Of a stretch of 64,000 nt of DNA, positions 26,207-36,901 are shown one piece after another. The notes under the pieces are model-generated. The model ran no database searches, was not told where the DNA came from, and was given only the letters and a program-made list of their open reading frames with translations. Every line of letters begins with the position of its first letter. Position 1 is the stretch's first letter. Source of the stretch: Nymphaea colorata (lineage: Eukaryota; Streptophyta; Magnoliopsida; Nymphaeales; Nymphaeaceae); the NCBI RefSeq assembly GCF_008831285.2, contig NC_045141.1, positions 27,331,315 to 27,395,314 of the forward strand, given 5' to 3'. The translations under genes and the position numbers were made by a program.

Positions 26207-26225
26207 CCCCCCCCCCCCCCCCCCC
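26207..26225. repeat. Poly-C tract of 19 bases
   Basis: An uninterrupted run of 19 C on the plus strand. The true length is uncertain, because such runs are prone to sequencing and assembly error. Confidence 0.9.
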
Positions 26226-26894
26226 TCTCCTCTCCCACCCTCCAACATCAACCCCACGGAAAGCGACCACAATTGTTTTACTTGAAAAACAAACCCCTAA
26301 CCAACTTACTATTCTGTCTCTCTTCGCTTGCTCTTTCAATAATTTTGCAACTGCAAATTAAAAACGATGCACGTTATATGTGTTTCTAAGAAACACGACG
26401 TACTTTAAACGGAACTAGCAGAACGATTTCTAGGCGCTGCGTCGGTCAGAGTAGCAAACATCAGGGCACAAAAGAAAAAAAAAAATTCAGATACTGTGCA
26501 CCTTTTTTTTTTAATTATTACAGCTTCAGTGTTGCACATATTGAGAAGCCTTCGCGATTCGCCATAAGCTTATGGATACCAAACATTTAACAAAACAAAT
26601 AAAAGATGGAAGGTATGGAAAAAAGTGATGCCATACTGCGCTTATTTATGATCTTAATTTGTCTACACCAAAGTTCCCCGCGAATATGAGTTCTCTTTTT
26701 CTTTTCTCACAAAATCCAAGATTAGAAGAGAGAGAAAACTGAAAATGAAGGAAAAGAAGCTTCCCCCAGAACCAATCTGGGGGGATTTCACTTCCTCTCT
26801 GTAGAAACAGAGTTAACCAAACGCCACCGGGCCGGCACAAGACGCTACTAGACCCCAGAGCAACATCACCAGCTACTGCTAACTACATGCCCAA

Positions 26895-26916
26895 GCCGCC
26901 GCCGCCGCCGCCGCCG
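26895..26916. repeat. (GCC)7 microsatellite
   Basis: About seven GCC units lie some 150 bases past the PPCK stop, probably in its 3' UTR (GGC on the sense strand). Confidence 0.85.
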
Positions 26917-27062
26917 TAGCCTCTCTATAACTGCAGGTGCCAAAGAGAGGGAGCGACTCATTTATAAGGGAAAAAAACCGTATGTACATGCACACACATA
27001 CACAAACTGAGCTCTCGCGTCTTCGAAGATCTTCCAAAGTGACTTCCCGATCGAGATGCCAT

Positions 27063-28340
27063 TCAAGATAGAACCGACATCTGGCCGCCTCCGCTTGTGA
27101 TCCATGGATGCCCTGAAAATCAGAAGTCAGGGGCCGATGCACCGGTAATACATTCAAAAAAAAAAAAAAAAAAGAGGAAACGCGGGAGCGCAAGAGATGT
27201 CCTTATTTGAGACTCAAATCCATGGAATCCTAATTCTCATTTTCCTTTGCTTCTACTGTGTTGAATATAAGAGATGAAAGAAAAAAAAACTCATGAGCTA
27301 TTCTGATAGAAAGAACACATGCCTTGTAACACCAAAATCGGATCAAGTATAAAGCTATTAGAAAAAGGAAAATGCAATTCATTCCGTGAACCCTACGCGT
27401 CAAAAGAATTCGTCGAAACCAAGCAATGCAAATTAATCCAGTTCATCAAGATTTAGAGAGAGAGAGAGAGAAGATGAAGACGATCCGACGGTGTGGGACC
27501 CCAAAAGTTGAGAAGAATAGAAGAAAACGAAGAAAGAGAAATGGAGGAGGATCAAGACTCACTCAAGACTTCCTCGGCGGAGAACCTTCTCGAGACCTCC
27601 TTGCATAGCATCTTGCGAATCAGGTCCTTTGCGGCCGGAGAGACTGAATAAAAGATCTGGGAGGGGAATCTCAGGTTGGCGCGGAGGACGGACTCGAAAA
27701 TCTCGCCAGTCGTCTCGCCGTAAAAGGGAGGGATACCGCTGATTAGAACGTAGAGGATGACCCCGGCACTCCAGACGTCGACCTTCTCGTTGTACTCCCT
27801 CCCCCAAAGCACTTCCGGCGCCACATAGTAGGCGGTTCCGTAGACCTCCTTGAGCACCTTCCCGTCGTGAAAGCAGTCGGCGGACCCGAAGTCTGCCAGC
27901 TTCAGCCTGTCGCGTTCGTCGAAGAGGACGTTCTCCGGCTTGATGTCGCGGTGGGCGACGCCCCGCCGGTGGCAGTGTGCGATGGCCTCCGTAAGCGGCG
28001 CCATCACGGCGGCGGCCTCCGGCTCGGAGAGCGGCCCCTTGGAGACGCGCTGGAAAAGGTCGGGGGAGGAGCAGAGCTCCATCACCAGGTGGAGCGACGC
28101 ATCATCCTCGTAGACGCCATGGATCTGGACGACGTTGGGGTGGGCGCCGACGAGCTGGTGGACCTTGACCTCTCTGTCGAGGCACTCCCAGTCGAGGGGA
28201 TCGGTGATGGAGCGCTTGTCGATGGTTTTACAGGCGAAGAACTCACCGGATTCAGGACGGAAGCAACGGAAAACCTTCCCGAACCTGCCCTCTCCGATCT
28301 GCTCGAGGATCTGATAGTCCCCCTTCAGAAGGTCGCTCAT
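27063..28340 (-). CDS. PPCK: Phosphoenolpyruvate carboxylase kinase
   Basis: Two exons, 28340-27563 and 27112-27063, give 275 residues, the normal PPCK size. It is a minimal Ser/Thr kinase that phosphorylates the N-terminal serine of PEP carboxylase in the cytosol. Seen: G-loop GEGRFG (16-21), ATP lysine in FACK (K38), HRDIKPENV with catalytic D132, DFG D150, GTAYYVAPEV, and VDVWSAGVILYVLISGIPPF. There is no EF-hand or junction domain, which separates it from CDPKs. Exon 1 ends VL-A|gtgag; exon 2 resumes ag|GGCATCCATGG to give RHPWI and ends after 16 codons, matching the family's late intron. An upstream in-frame ATG at 28370 would add ten residues; the start at 28340 (MSDLLKGDYQ) fits homologues better. 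PPCK is known to be controlled mainly at transcript level. The gene is GC-rich. Confidence 0.95.
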
Positions 28341-28479
28341 CTTCCCCGCCCGTCCTTTTTGCTTGATCACGGACGGATTGTTCCTCCGCGCACCCGCTGT
28401 CCCACTGTTCTGTTCCCTTCCCTCCTCAGCTAGGGTTTAGCGTCGCATTTCTCCGTCCTTTTTGCTTCCTTTTAAGGAA

Positions 28480-28522
28480 GGGCGTGGGCGTGGGCGTGGG
28501 CGTGGGCGTGGGCGTGGGCGTG
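28480..28522. repeat. (GGGCGT)7 hexamer array in the PPCK promoter
   Basis: Seven tandem GGGCGT units (ACGCCC on the gene's sense strand) lie 140-182 bases upstream of the PPCK start codon. This may lie in the promoter or distal 5' UTR. GC-box-like hexamers can bind proteins or form G-rich structures; no function is shown. Confidence 0.9.
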
Positions 28523-29846
28523 ACGAGGGCAGGGAGAGTTGGTGCATGCGGTGACGATCGCATGGTCAGTCTACAACACGCGTCCAGAACGGGGCGGGAG
28601 ATACGTTGGAATTGAGAGGAATCACATCTGTTCTGTTGTGGTGCCGCAGCCAAAGAACAGCGGGTCCCACCTCTAAATGCTTACTTGTTCGTGATTGGGC
28701 GGAGGACGTAAGCTATGAGTTTGGAGATGATGGTTGGGTCAGGCAAGCGACCCACATCAACCGCCTGCTACTGCTAGTGCTACTGAAACATTCTCGGTGA
28801 GGTGACAGCATGACTTTAAAAGACACCTATGCGCGTGAAAGGTGGGTGCGTCCCTTTCTTTGGGAAGTGATCAGCATTGGGTTGGGCGCACTCCCATCCT
28901 CAACCTCTTGACTTGACTCTAACTTAACTGCCTAAGCAAGTTACCCCTGGCTGAAGGACTAAAGGAAACAGAAAAATCTCAACTATCAAGCACCATACGA
29001 CTTTCTATTTGTCATCAATTCAATGGTCAAACTCCTTCTGGGTTGCCTACATGCCTTTGCATTTAGAAAATAAAATTATCATATTTTATTTCATTATGCA
29101 CCATGCTAGCAGCAGTTCATCATTCGGTTAACCGCCAAAGTTTCAAGATTTGCCAAAACCTTAGTTTGGGGCTGTCCCCATCTGGTGGTAAGTGTTCAAT
29201 TTCGAAACTGAAACTACTGCCGCTACATTTCTTTCTAACCCTTACAACTTTCTCGTGTTTTGTAATTAGATGAAGTATGCATGAAACACAATATTAATTT
29301 TGAGAAGAAAGCTTCGTCATTCTGTGCTTAATCTTGCTTCTCCAGGCAATTAACCATGCCATTTGACTTGCTTTCAGCTACAAGTTTTTTAATGCTAAAG
29401 GATGGAGACGTAACCCACTAACAAAGTAAACCACAAACTCCATCATAAGAAAAAAAAAAAATGTATAAACAAATGAGCAAGCAAATGATGGTAGACTGGG
29501 AAACAACCTAAGCAGTGACTTCATAACGTGCAAAGTGGAGACTTTATTTACAAAACTATGTGCCGTTAATTATTCCTATTTTTTCTACCATTTTACGTTT
29601 TTTGGCTTCCACAACAGGGAAATCAGACACAGAATATGAGACAAAGTCGCAATCACCACAAAGTAAAACGCTTCAGATCCCTTTTGACTGGTTTGGTTTT
29701 TCAAAAGTGCAGAACAGTGGTTTTTGATAAAGACCAATCCCTTAAAATGCTTCACGCGATCGCAAGCATGTAACATTTTAACAAATTAACAAATAAATGG
29801 GCACTAAGGGAGGAAAATTTCAAAAACTGAGTGCAGGCAGGACACC

Positions 29847-30065
29847 CTAGTTCTTAATGATCTCCTGCAGTTGTGCAAAGAAAGCAGTGGACGACCAATG
29901 GAAGGAAATAGCATTTTCTAAACTGAGGAATAACACACCGATGTTCTGCAGATCAACAAAGTATTCATACGTTGGATAACATCCATGCAACCGATCAGAT
30001 ACAGGAAGTATGTTGAGCCAGGCAAGACCATGCAATGGCATGGCACCTCCAAAGAGATTCATATC
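29847..30065 (-). other. Possible terminal exon of an unrecognised gene
   Basis: A 73-codon minus-strand frame follows an AG (CCTTAG before 30065) and ends in TAG. The peptide (LHGLAWLNILPVSDRLHGCY, PTYEYFVDLQN, FFAQLQEIIKN) has the composition of a real protein, but I do not recognise it. The acceptor is poor in pyrimidines. It could be a true last exon, a pseudogene piece or chance. Confidence 0.25.
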
Positions 30066-30749
30066 CTAAGGTGGACCTATGTCAACTTCTCATTTTTTTA
30101 CACCTGTATATCCGACCAATTTCAAATAATCAAAGAAAATATAACTGCATCCCTTTAGATCCCTTCAAATATCCAAAAATTGTCCGGCTTACCGCCAATC
30201 TAGATTACTTTTGACAGTGATTCACAAGACCTACAAACAAAAACTAATATCTGTATCACATTAACTTTAGTTTCTCTCTCTTTTTTTTAATAGGATCATT
30301 TTTCCTCAAGCTCACAACTTTGGCATTGAAAATTTACTTGGAACCTTTTTAATGGAAAGAAAAAAAAAATCCAATTGTTGAGCTTGCATGATATAATGCT
30401 TCTGAAATCAGATATCAACAAGAGTGACGAGTTATTCAACCAGACCCTCACACGACCGCTTCTAGATTTCGCCATTCATGCTAAATCAAACAGGTTGGCG
30501 CATAAAATAAGTAGCATCTTGGCCTTCTAAATTTAATTTTAGTGTGAGAAAAGGGAGTAATATAAACCACCCTAGATGACGTTGAAATGCCATGCCGTGA
30601 AAGGACCTCTACACCATCAAATTCAAGGTTACACCAACAGGGTGTTGTTCAAGAGTTGTCATTCGTGGCACAGGCGAGCAGCGACGCCAGAACAGGGCGG
30701 CGGAGAATGCAGCTGTCGCTTAAGGTGGGTTCCACAAAAATTGTCCGAT

Positions 30750-30930
30750 CTGTGGATTCCAGCATTAATCTCATCTTATTTTTTGACGTTGCGCTCAGTC
30801 GTATACGATATTAATACGCGTCTCTTTGGCTCGGTATCATCCGTTTAAGAATACGATGCAAATAAGATGAGATTAATGCTGGAATCCACAGAGACGGATG
30901 ATACCGAGCCAAAGAGACGCGTATTAATAT
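30750..30930. repeat. Two interleaved perfect inverted repeats (A-B-A'-B')
   Basis: A (30750-30780) is the exact reverse complement of A' (30861-30891), 31 bp. B (30808-30844) is the exact reverse complement of B' (30894-30930), 37 bp. The order is A, B, A', B', so the pairs cross rather than nest and cannot form one simple hairpin. The perfect match of both pairs implies a recent origin, most simply by template switching during replication or break repair. Confidence 0.95.
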
Positions 30931-32328
30931 TGAAACCATAATAACAAACATCATATTGAACTAGCAGCGTGATATTAATGTCACAGCATTCCAAGGTCAT
31001 ATCAGAGAAAAGTATTTTGAATTAGATTGTTTAGAGGTCGTTTAGCAAACAAAACATATTTGTTCAACGAATGTCTTAAAATTTAAACAGGTTTATAAAA
31101 CAATATAATGAATCTGCTCTAATTTTGAAGACACAGTCATTAGACAGTAATAACATGTTATTATTGCGAAGCCTCGTGCAAGCATAAAACTTAAAACATA
31201 GCTACAAAAAATAAACACGAATGTAAAATAACCAGCACAACCAAACCAATAAGAAAAGTTTACAAATCAAGCAGAAATGAGACATCACATAAAACTAAAA
31301 ACCAGCACAACCAAACGCTGTATCCGGAGGCCCCAAGTTTTTTTGCCTTTTTTTGTTTGGAAAAAGATTCTCGACGCAATCAAGTATTTCTAACAATGAT
31401 ATAGAGTCATAAACCAGGCAACAGAAGCTCCATCCACCTGCCTAAGAAGCATGTGCTTCAAGGCCATCAAAGTTGTTTGATAAGCAGAAACTGCATATGA
31501 CGCACGCTGGTATGTATCATTGACCCCGTATTTGGGGCAGAGTTAGGATTTTCCCTTGGCGCTCATCAAAATTTTTGAGGGGGCCAAATATAGACTTCAA
31601 ATTTGTTAGACAGCCAAATTTTAATTTTTGAAAATGTTAACTAGCAAAATTAATTTATTTTTCAAAAATTTCCCCCACCCGGCTCCATACGTGCCCGTAC
31701 ATAAATTTGAGCAAGCGCTACGAAATATATCTGCGAAGCCAAAGGCAAGGGGAAAAAACGACAGAAATATCCGCGCTACCTCCAATCTTAGACAGTACCT
31801 CAACCGACAGGCAAGACGTTCTACCAACCCAGAACACACATCACGGCAAACAATTTCCACAAGACCCTGGACAAGCAAATACACAGATAGAAAGTTTTAA
31901 CTGCTAATGCAATATTAAGCATGACTTGTCGCCTGCCAATGCTTACCAACCAATTAAGACACATTGTAACTATAAATTCAAGCTTGACCACGATTAAAGT
32001 GACATCAGAACTTCTACAGTCACTTTGGGACAGCCTATAACAGTACTTATCTCCCATAACTGAGCGAGCGAGAGAGGGAGATTCAGACAACTGTTTTGAG
32101 TACCATCCCTGCATTTTTTTTATTTTTTTCTAGAACTGGAGAAATGAGCATGAAAAGAAAGACGAGAGAGAGAGAGAGAGAGATCTGACTAAGGCAACTA
32201 TCTTGAGTACCATGATCCATCCCTGCATTCTTCATAAACAACCTAAATATCAACCATCATTTTCACTTTCATCAATATGTTTTCGTCTCACACGACAGAA
32301 AAGGAAGAAAAATAGATGGAGTGATAAC

Positions 32329-32459
32329 TTGGAAGCCAAACAACTGCAAGCGACAAAATTTGGCATCTTGAACAAAGGAACAAGAAGCCAACTCATGGAC
32401 CAAGAGTGCTCGTCTTGCAATTTCCAGGATATCAACATTAAACTCATGACATACACATC
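32329..32459 (-). other. Possible internal exon of an unrecognised gene
   Basis: A minus-strand frame between a TGCTAG acceptor and a CAA|GTTATC donor reads CVCHEFNVDILEIARR and LLVHELASCSFVQDAKFCRL. It could belong with the 29847-30065 candidate, 2.3 kb downstream on the same strand. No family is recognised and the phase link has not been established. Confidence 0.2.
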
Positions 32460-32782
32460 CTAGCAGTGCCATTGAGGAACAAAGAATCTATAACATGGAC
32501 AAATCACTATACACACAAAACAAATTCACCAAGCTTCAAGGACCACAATGACAATATTACGTGAAAGCAGAGGCTGAAACCCATGTACATGGTATGTTTA
32601 ACTTTTATAACTTTAAATACACCAAGCTTCATAAATAGCATCCAACTGCTTACCAATCTTGGACAAAATGCACACATTTATCTCTTGAAGAGGCTGCACG
32701 CTATTGTAGTTCAAAGGACAACTGAGTGTGTAGAATCCCTTAAATCGTGAGGGAAACTGAATCCCAGAGAATGCCCGTGCAG

Positions 32783-32785
<3 letters not shown>

Positions 32786-32824
<39 letters not shown>
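32786..32824. repeat. (GA)n microsatellite
   Basis: About 39 bases of uninterrupted GA. A shorter GA run lies at about 32164-32183. Confidence 0.9.
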
Positions 32825-32827
<3 letters not shown>

Positions 32828-35470
32828 TCTATGTTCAGTGTAGCTTACCCCTATCCACATATATAACTTCAGTAGATCTCTAGCCCAGAGAAAGAATCAG
32901 ACCAAAGAATTGGAACCAGGTTGTGTTTGTGCTCCAATCTATCCCCTAAAAACAAGAGAAATTAAATGACCTTTAAAAATGTGTGTTACTTCTGATTAAT
33001 GTAGACTCGAATAGTATAACACTTTTCAGAAATCATCCCAGGACCCATGCCTATTATGAAGACCTTTGACGGAGGAACAACCTACAACTGCATGCACCCT
33101 GAACTTTGACCATTTGAAAGTAGCACATGCTTTAGAATGCCCAACAAATCCATACCCTCTAACAAAAGTTGTCCATTTGCCATTGCTCAAATTATTATCC
33201 ACCCTGCTGAACCATCCCCATATAATGTGATTCACAAGAATGACATTCTTCTAACACCAATCCTACATTGTATACAGTAGAAGTTGTTCTATCCAAGAAA
33301 ATGCATAAGTGGCTGCTAGTCAAGCACCCTCCTATACAGTGATGGAATACAGTTGTTTGCAGCATACATCCCAAGCTGAATTCCTATGGAGCACAATAAA
33401 TTATCTGCCACAATAGTCTAACCTGGGGACAATCTGATAGTCTACTAAAACTGTAGTTATCAAGTGAAGCATAAAAAATATTATTAACCCCTCAAATTCT
33501 GCGTATTTCATATAGTTTGCCACATAAAGAAGAAACACACAATCCCTTCAGAAGTAGATATGAGCTTCTCAACACCAAATTGGTCTTCTTCTCCTTCAAC
33601 CAGACAAATTGTTCAAGAAAAAACTAAGCTAGAATTCAGAAGATGTGCAGCTAACTCATGATACCTTGGAGACAACATCTTCCTCTTTTTTGTTTTCTTA
33701 AAAGGGTGAACTAAACTCGTGGCCTCTAAATGTGCTGAAATTTTAAACTCATTAATAACCTCCTTACTGCCTGTAAATTTTGGACATTGTGATTGAAGAT
33801 CACCCCCTGCAACTCATCTTTTTCATTTTCTTCTTGACCTAGAAGAAGGAAAAGCATTTAAATTATTGTTGCATGTATAAACAGAGCTATAGGATTCAGA
33901 CTCACCATTCACGTCCATGAAGCTTGATGTATACCTGTTGACTTAACAAAAAAATAATCTCAAAAGAGAAATTTTGAATTTTGAATCATGAATTATTTAT
34001 TGTGCATCAGAGTTCATTTCAACCTCATCTTGTGAATGGCCATTAAGAGAATTGTGTTTATGAGTTATGTGAACAATTGATGTTTCACTATTCCAATTAT
34101 TGAAAACAATCACAGGCACCTCCGGTCCTCCACCAGACATCTGCTGTACAGCCTGGTTCCACACGGGAAGAAAAGGCTGACATTCAGCTGAGATGCAAAG
34201 GTGCGATACTCAAGGACCTAAGGGAACACTTTGGCTGCTGCCAGAAATCGCATGGTCCTCAGTATAACCAAAGACACCAGGAACAACACCACAACATTGG
34301 GGATTGGGCATATTTGTGCAGGCCCACTCACAGGGCTGGGTTCCGCCACTCTAAAGGGTATAACAAGCTAACTTGTCGATACATCGGACCATAAAAAATT
34401 ATAAGGTGGGAACCTTATAAACCCTAATGAAAATTACAATTGTGTTTTGGAAGTTGGGCTCCGAATATAGAACACAGGGGAGTGAGAGAAAGAAGCTGTT
34501 AGCGAGTGCTAACTGCCACTAATCATGACTCATGAGGAATTAGAATGAAGTAAGAACGTTTATTAGCCATTAAAGCCAGTCCCTCTACCATTAAAAATGT
34601 CACGGACATGAGACACTTAGTGTAATATAATAGTACTAAAAAATTAGGAAGCGAGATTACAACCTTAGCATATATCTGTGTTCACATAACCATAAATGGG
34701 GTAATTCAACATGCAATTGCAAACAGACAAATGTGGAAACTAATGTTGTATTAGGACTTGATATCATTTAACATTCTGAGAATCAGCCATTGGAAAGTCC
34801 AATTACAATAAATTGTTTAGTTTTTTTTTTCAAGTTTCAAGTCACAAGCTCACAAATTTCATAAATTCAGCGAACCAATTCACTTTTTCTTTTGCCACGG
34901 AAGCACAATTTTATGCGTTGATTTTTAGCACATGGGCACACATAGTGAAAGGAGTCAAAATTAGAAAATCAACATTATGCAGTAGACAATTCATGATTTT
35001 TCAGTGAAACACAAATCTTTCTCCTTGTTCATTCACTGCAAATTATTGCACAGAAGCATAAGATCCATCTGGTAATCTCATGGAATCAGGACCTCCACAT
35101 GTTACAGATGCAACTGAGGAACACCTCAACATGAAAACCTCTGGGGTTATAACAGCATTACAATACAACATATTGTATCAAAAACGAGACACAAGCTTCA
35201 TCATATCCGTGCTCTAATGATTCCACGAAAGCTTCCCTATGTACAAAGGACTGCAAATAACAATCCGGATCATGGCCTGAGTGCAACAGCAAGGCTTAGA
35301 AAAGCTCTTCAGTATATCAATAAGCCAAGAGGGACACTTACCTCCCTTTGCCGTAAAGGCATCCAGAGTAGCAAAGCATCATCTATGCATGGTTCTCTCC
35401 CCATTTGCTCTAAAAAAGGATCCTTAGTGCAACAAGTCCACGGTTCACCCATAAAGAATGGCACTGAGAT

Positions 35471-36901
35471 TCAACGAAGGGCTTCAAGACAGTCCTCCAA
35501 TTCTCTGTACCCCCACTGGTGACTGTCAATCACACAGCTAGACCTTGCTGCAAAGTAGAAAACCAACCAAGCAACAAGAAAGAAGGTCTGTGCCATGGAC
35601 TGGAAGAACATTGCAAAGAGATCGCCACCAAACCCTGAAAGTACTAATCTTGCACCAAGCCCACAAAAGACCAATTCCAACATCTTTATACAGATGGCCT
35701 TGCTCCACATTACAGAGGTCAATCGACAACCCCTTACAACAGCATTCAATACGCTGGTCCTGGGTTCTGTAAGAGCAACCCAGCAATCCAAATTTTGTGC
35801 AAAAGAAATGAGCGCCTCGATCAGAAACCAGGCAAAAAGGAAACCCCAAATTCTCAGAGAAAGATCGCCACCCTTTGCCATTTCTTTTGTCAAAGGAATC
35901 GCCACTGAAAACGGCATCAATTTCAGTCTCATAACCAGTCTAACCAAAGTGTACTCGTCGCTCACGCTGGAGAAAAAAAACAGAGACAGTATCTGCGTAA
36001 GGACTTCCCGGAATGCCCATCGGAGAAGTATGAAGACAGTGAGCCTATTAATTCCCAAGCGGCAACCGACCCTAAACGATGTAATCATGGAGTTTCTTTT
36101 GCCCAAATGACCACTAAGAACGGTGAAGAAAACCACCCCATAGGAACATGAATGCAGAAACAGATAGCCTAAAAGCAACCATCCGAAAGCCGCAGACATA
36201 CCAACGATGAGAAAAATCAAGACGGCTGCATCCGCCTGGTCCAAGAGCACCCCATGCTGATCATAGAACCTTATCCCTCCAGGCCGGTTCCTCTCGAAGA
36301 ATGCCGATCTCGTCCTGTTGCTCCCGTCATCATCATCGTCGAACACGTCCCCCACCATGATGAAGGAACCAGAACCAACGACCGCCACGACGAGATCATC
36401 ACCAGCCAAGATCTTCTGATCTGACAACCCTTCAGCCCCCTCGCTCGCCTCCTGGGGGAACTCAAGTTTCGCGTTTCCCAGCAACGGCCGGTTAAGAAAC
36501 CGAGAGACGTTTGGATAACCACCGTCCGCCGTGATGCCGAAGACGGAGGCCCCGTTCTTGGCATCGAAACTCTCGTCGGCAAAGAAATCATCGTCTAAAG
36601 TTCCGCCCCTCGTGAAGATGACGAAGGAGCGGCGGGCGGCCCCAGCCTTCCGGGCGGCAGATTCCGGCGGTTCGCCGGAATATGGGTGGGAGGAGTCGGA
36701 ATTGGGAGGGAAGAGGGAGTGGAAAGAGGTCTGCTGCTCGAGGAAGGAAGAGAGGAGGAGCGTCCCGCGCTCGAGGGCGATGCGGAAGGCCAAGAAGAAG
36801 AGAGAGACAAGGAGGAAGGCGATGAAGTTGGAGAGGAAGGAGCGAGACGATTGCTTCAACACCGATCCGGTAGTCAGGAGGTCAAGCCGAGGACGATTCA
36901 T
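35471..36901 (-). CDS. Multi-pass membrane protein of unknown function
   Basis: A single open frame of 476 codons, GC-rich at its 5' end and without a needed intron. I do not recognise the family. An N-terminal hydrophobic segment (about 23-43) is followed by a polar, probably lumenal or outer, domain with SFVIFTRGGTLDDDFF, an acidic DDDDDG run (188-193) and RPGGIRFYDQHGVLLDQ. The rest is strongly hydrophobic, with likely membrane spans near 224-264, 287-310, 349-368, 404-425 and 428-452. The C-terminal tail is HQWGYRELEDCLEALR. The N-terminal hydrophobic stretch could be a signal anchor. The minus-strand leader at 36902-36960 is rich in GA. The length and amino-acid make-up support a real gene; function is unknown. 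Confidence 0.8.
   Translation of the reverse strand: MNRPRLDLLTTGSVLKQSSRSFLSNFIAFLLVSLFFLAFRIALERGTLLLSSFLEQQTSFHSLFPPNSDSSHPYSGEPPESAARKAGAARRSFVIFTRGGTLDDDFFADESFDAKNGASVFGITADGGYPNVSRFLNRPLLGNAKLEFPQEASEGAEGLSDQKILAGDDLVVAVVGSGSFIMVGDVFDDDDDGSNRTRSAFFERNRPGGIRFYDQHGVLLDQADAAVLIFLIVGMSAAFGWLLLGYLFLHSCSYGVVFFTVLSGHLGKRNSMITSFRVGCRLGINRLTVFILLRWAFREVLTQILSLFFFSSVSDEYTLVRLVMRLKLMPFSVAIPLTKEMAKGGDLSLRIWGFLFAWFLIEALISFAQNLDCWVALTEPRTSVLNAVVRGCRLTSVMWSKAICIKMLELVFCGLGARLVLSGFGGDLFAMFFQSMAQTFFLVAWLVFYFAARSSCVIDSHQWGYRELEDCLEALR

Larger units (their letters stand above)
20771..27062. other. Gene-poor intergenic region
   Basis: About 6.3 kb of AT-rich DNA between the ADF and PPCK genes, which converge. 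Open frames at 21470-21853 (+), 21610-21945 (-), 22868-23324 (+) and 25254-25499 (+) show no recognisable motif and no convincing splice partners. The part nearest 27062 is PPCK 3' UTR. Simple repeats are listed separately. I see no supported gene. Confidence 0.45.
28523..35470. other. Gene-poor AT-rich region
   Basis: About 7 kb between PPCK and the membrane-protein gene. It contains two weak exon candidates, the interleaved inverted repeats and GA microsatellites (each listed separately). Other open frames, such as 33026-33235 (-) and 35217-35522 (+), are not recognisable. I see no firmly supported gene. Confidence 0.4.

Noticed and set aside
28338-28370. Upstream ATG at 28370 as the PPCK start
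   Set aside because: It is in frame, but it adds ten basic residues not usual for the family; the ATG at 28340 aligns with known PPCK starts.
27867-28433. 188-codon plus-strand frame opposite PPCK
   Set aside because: It lies antisense to a well-conserved kinase and its composition follows from the codon bias of the real gene.
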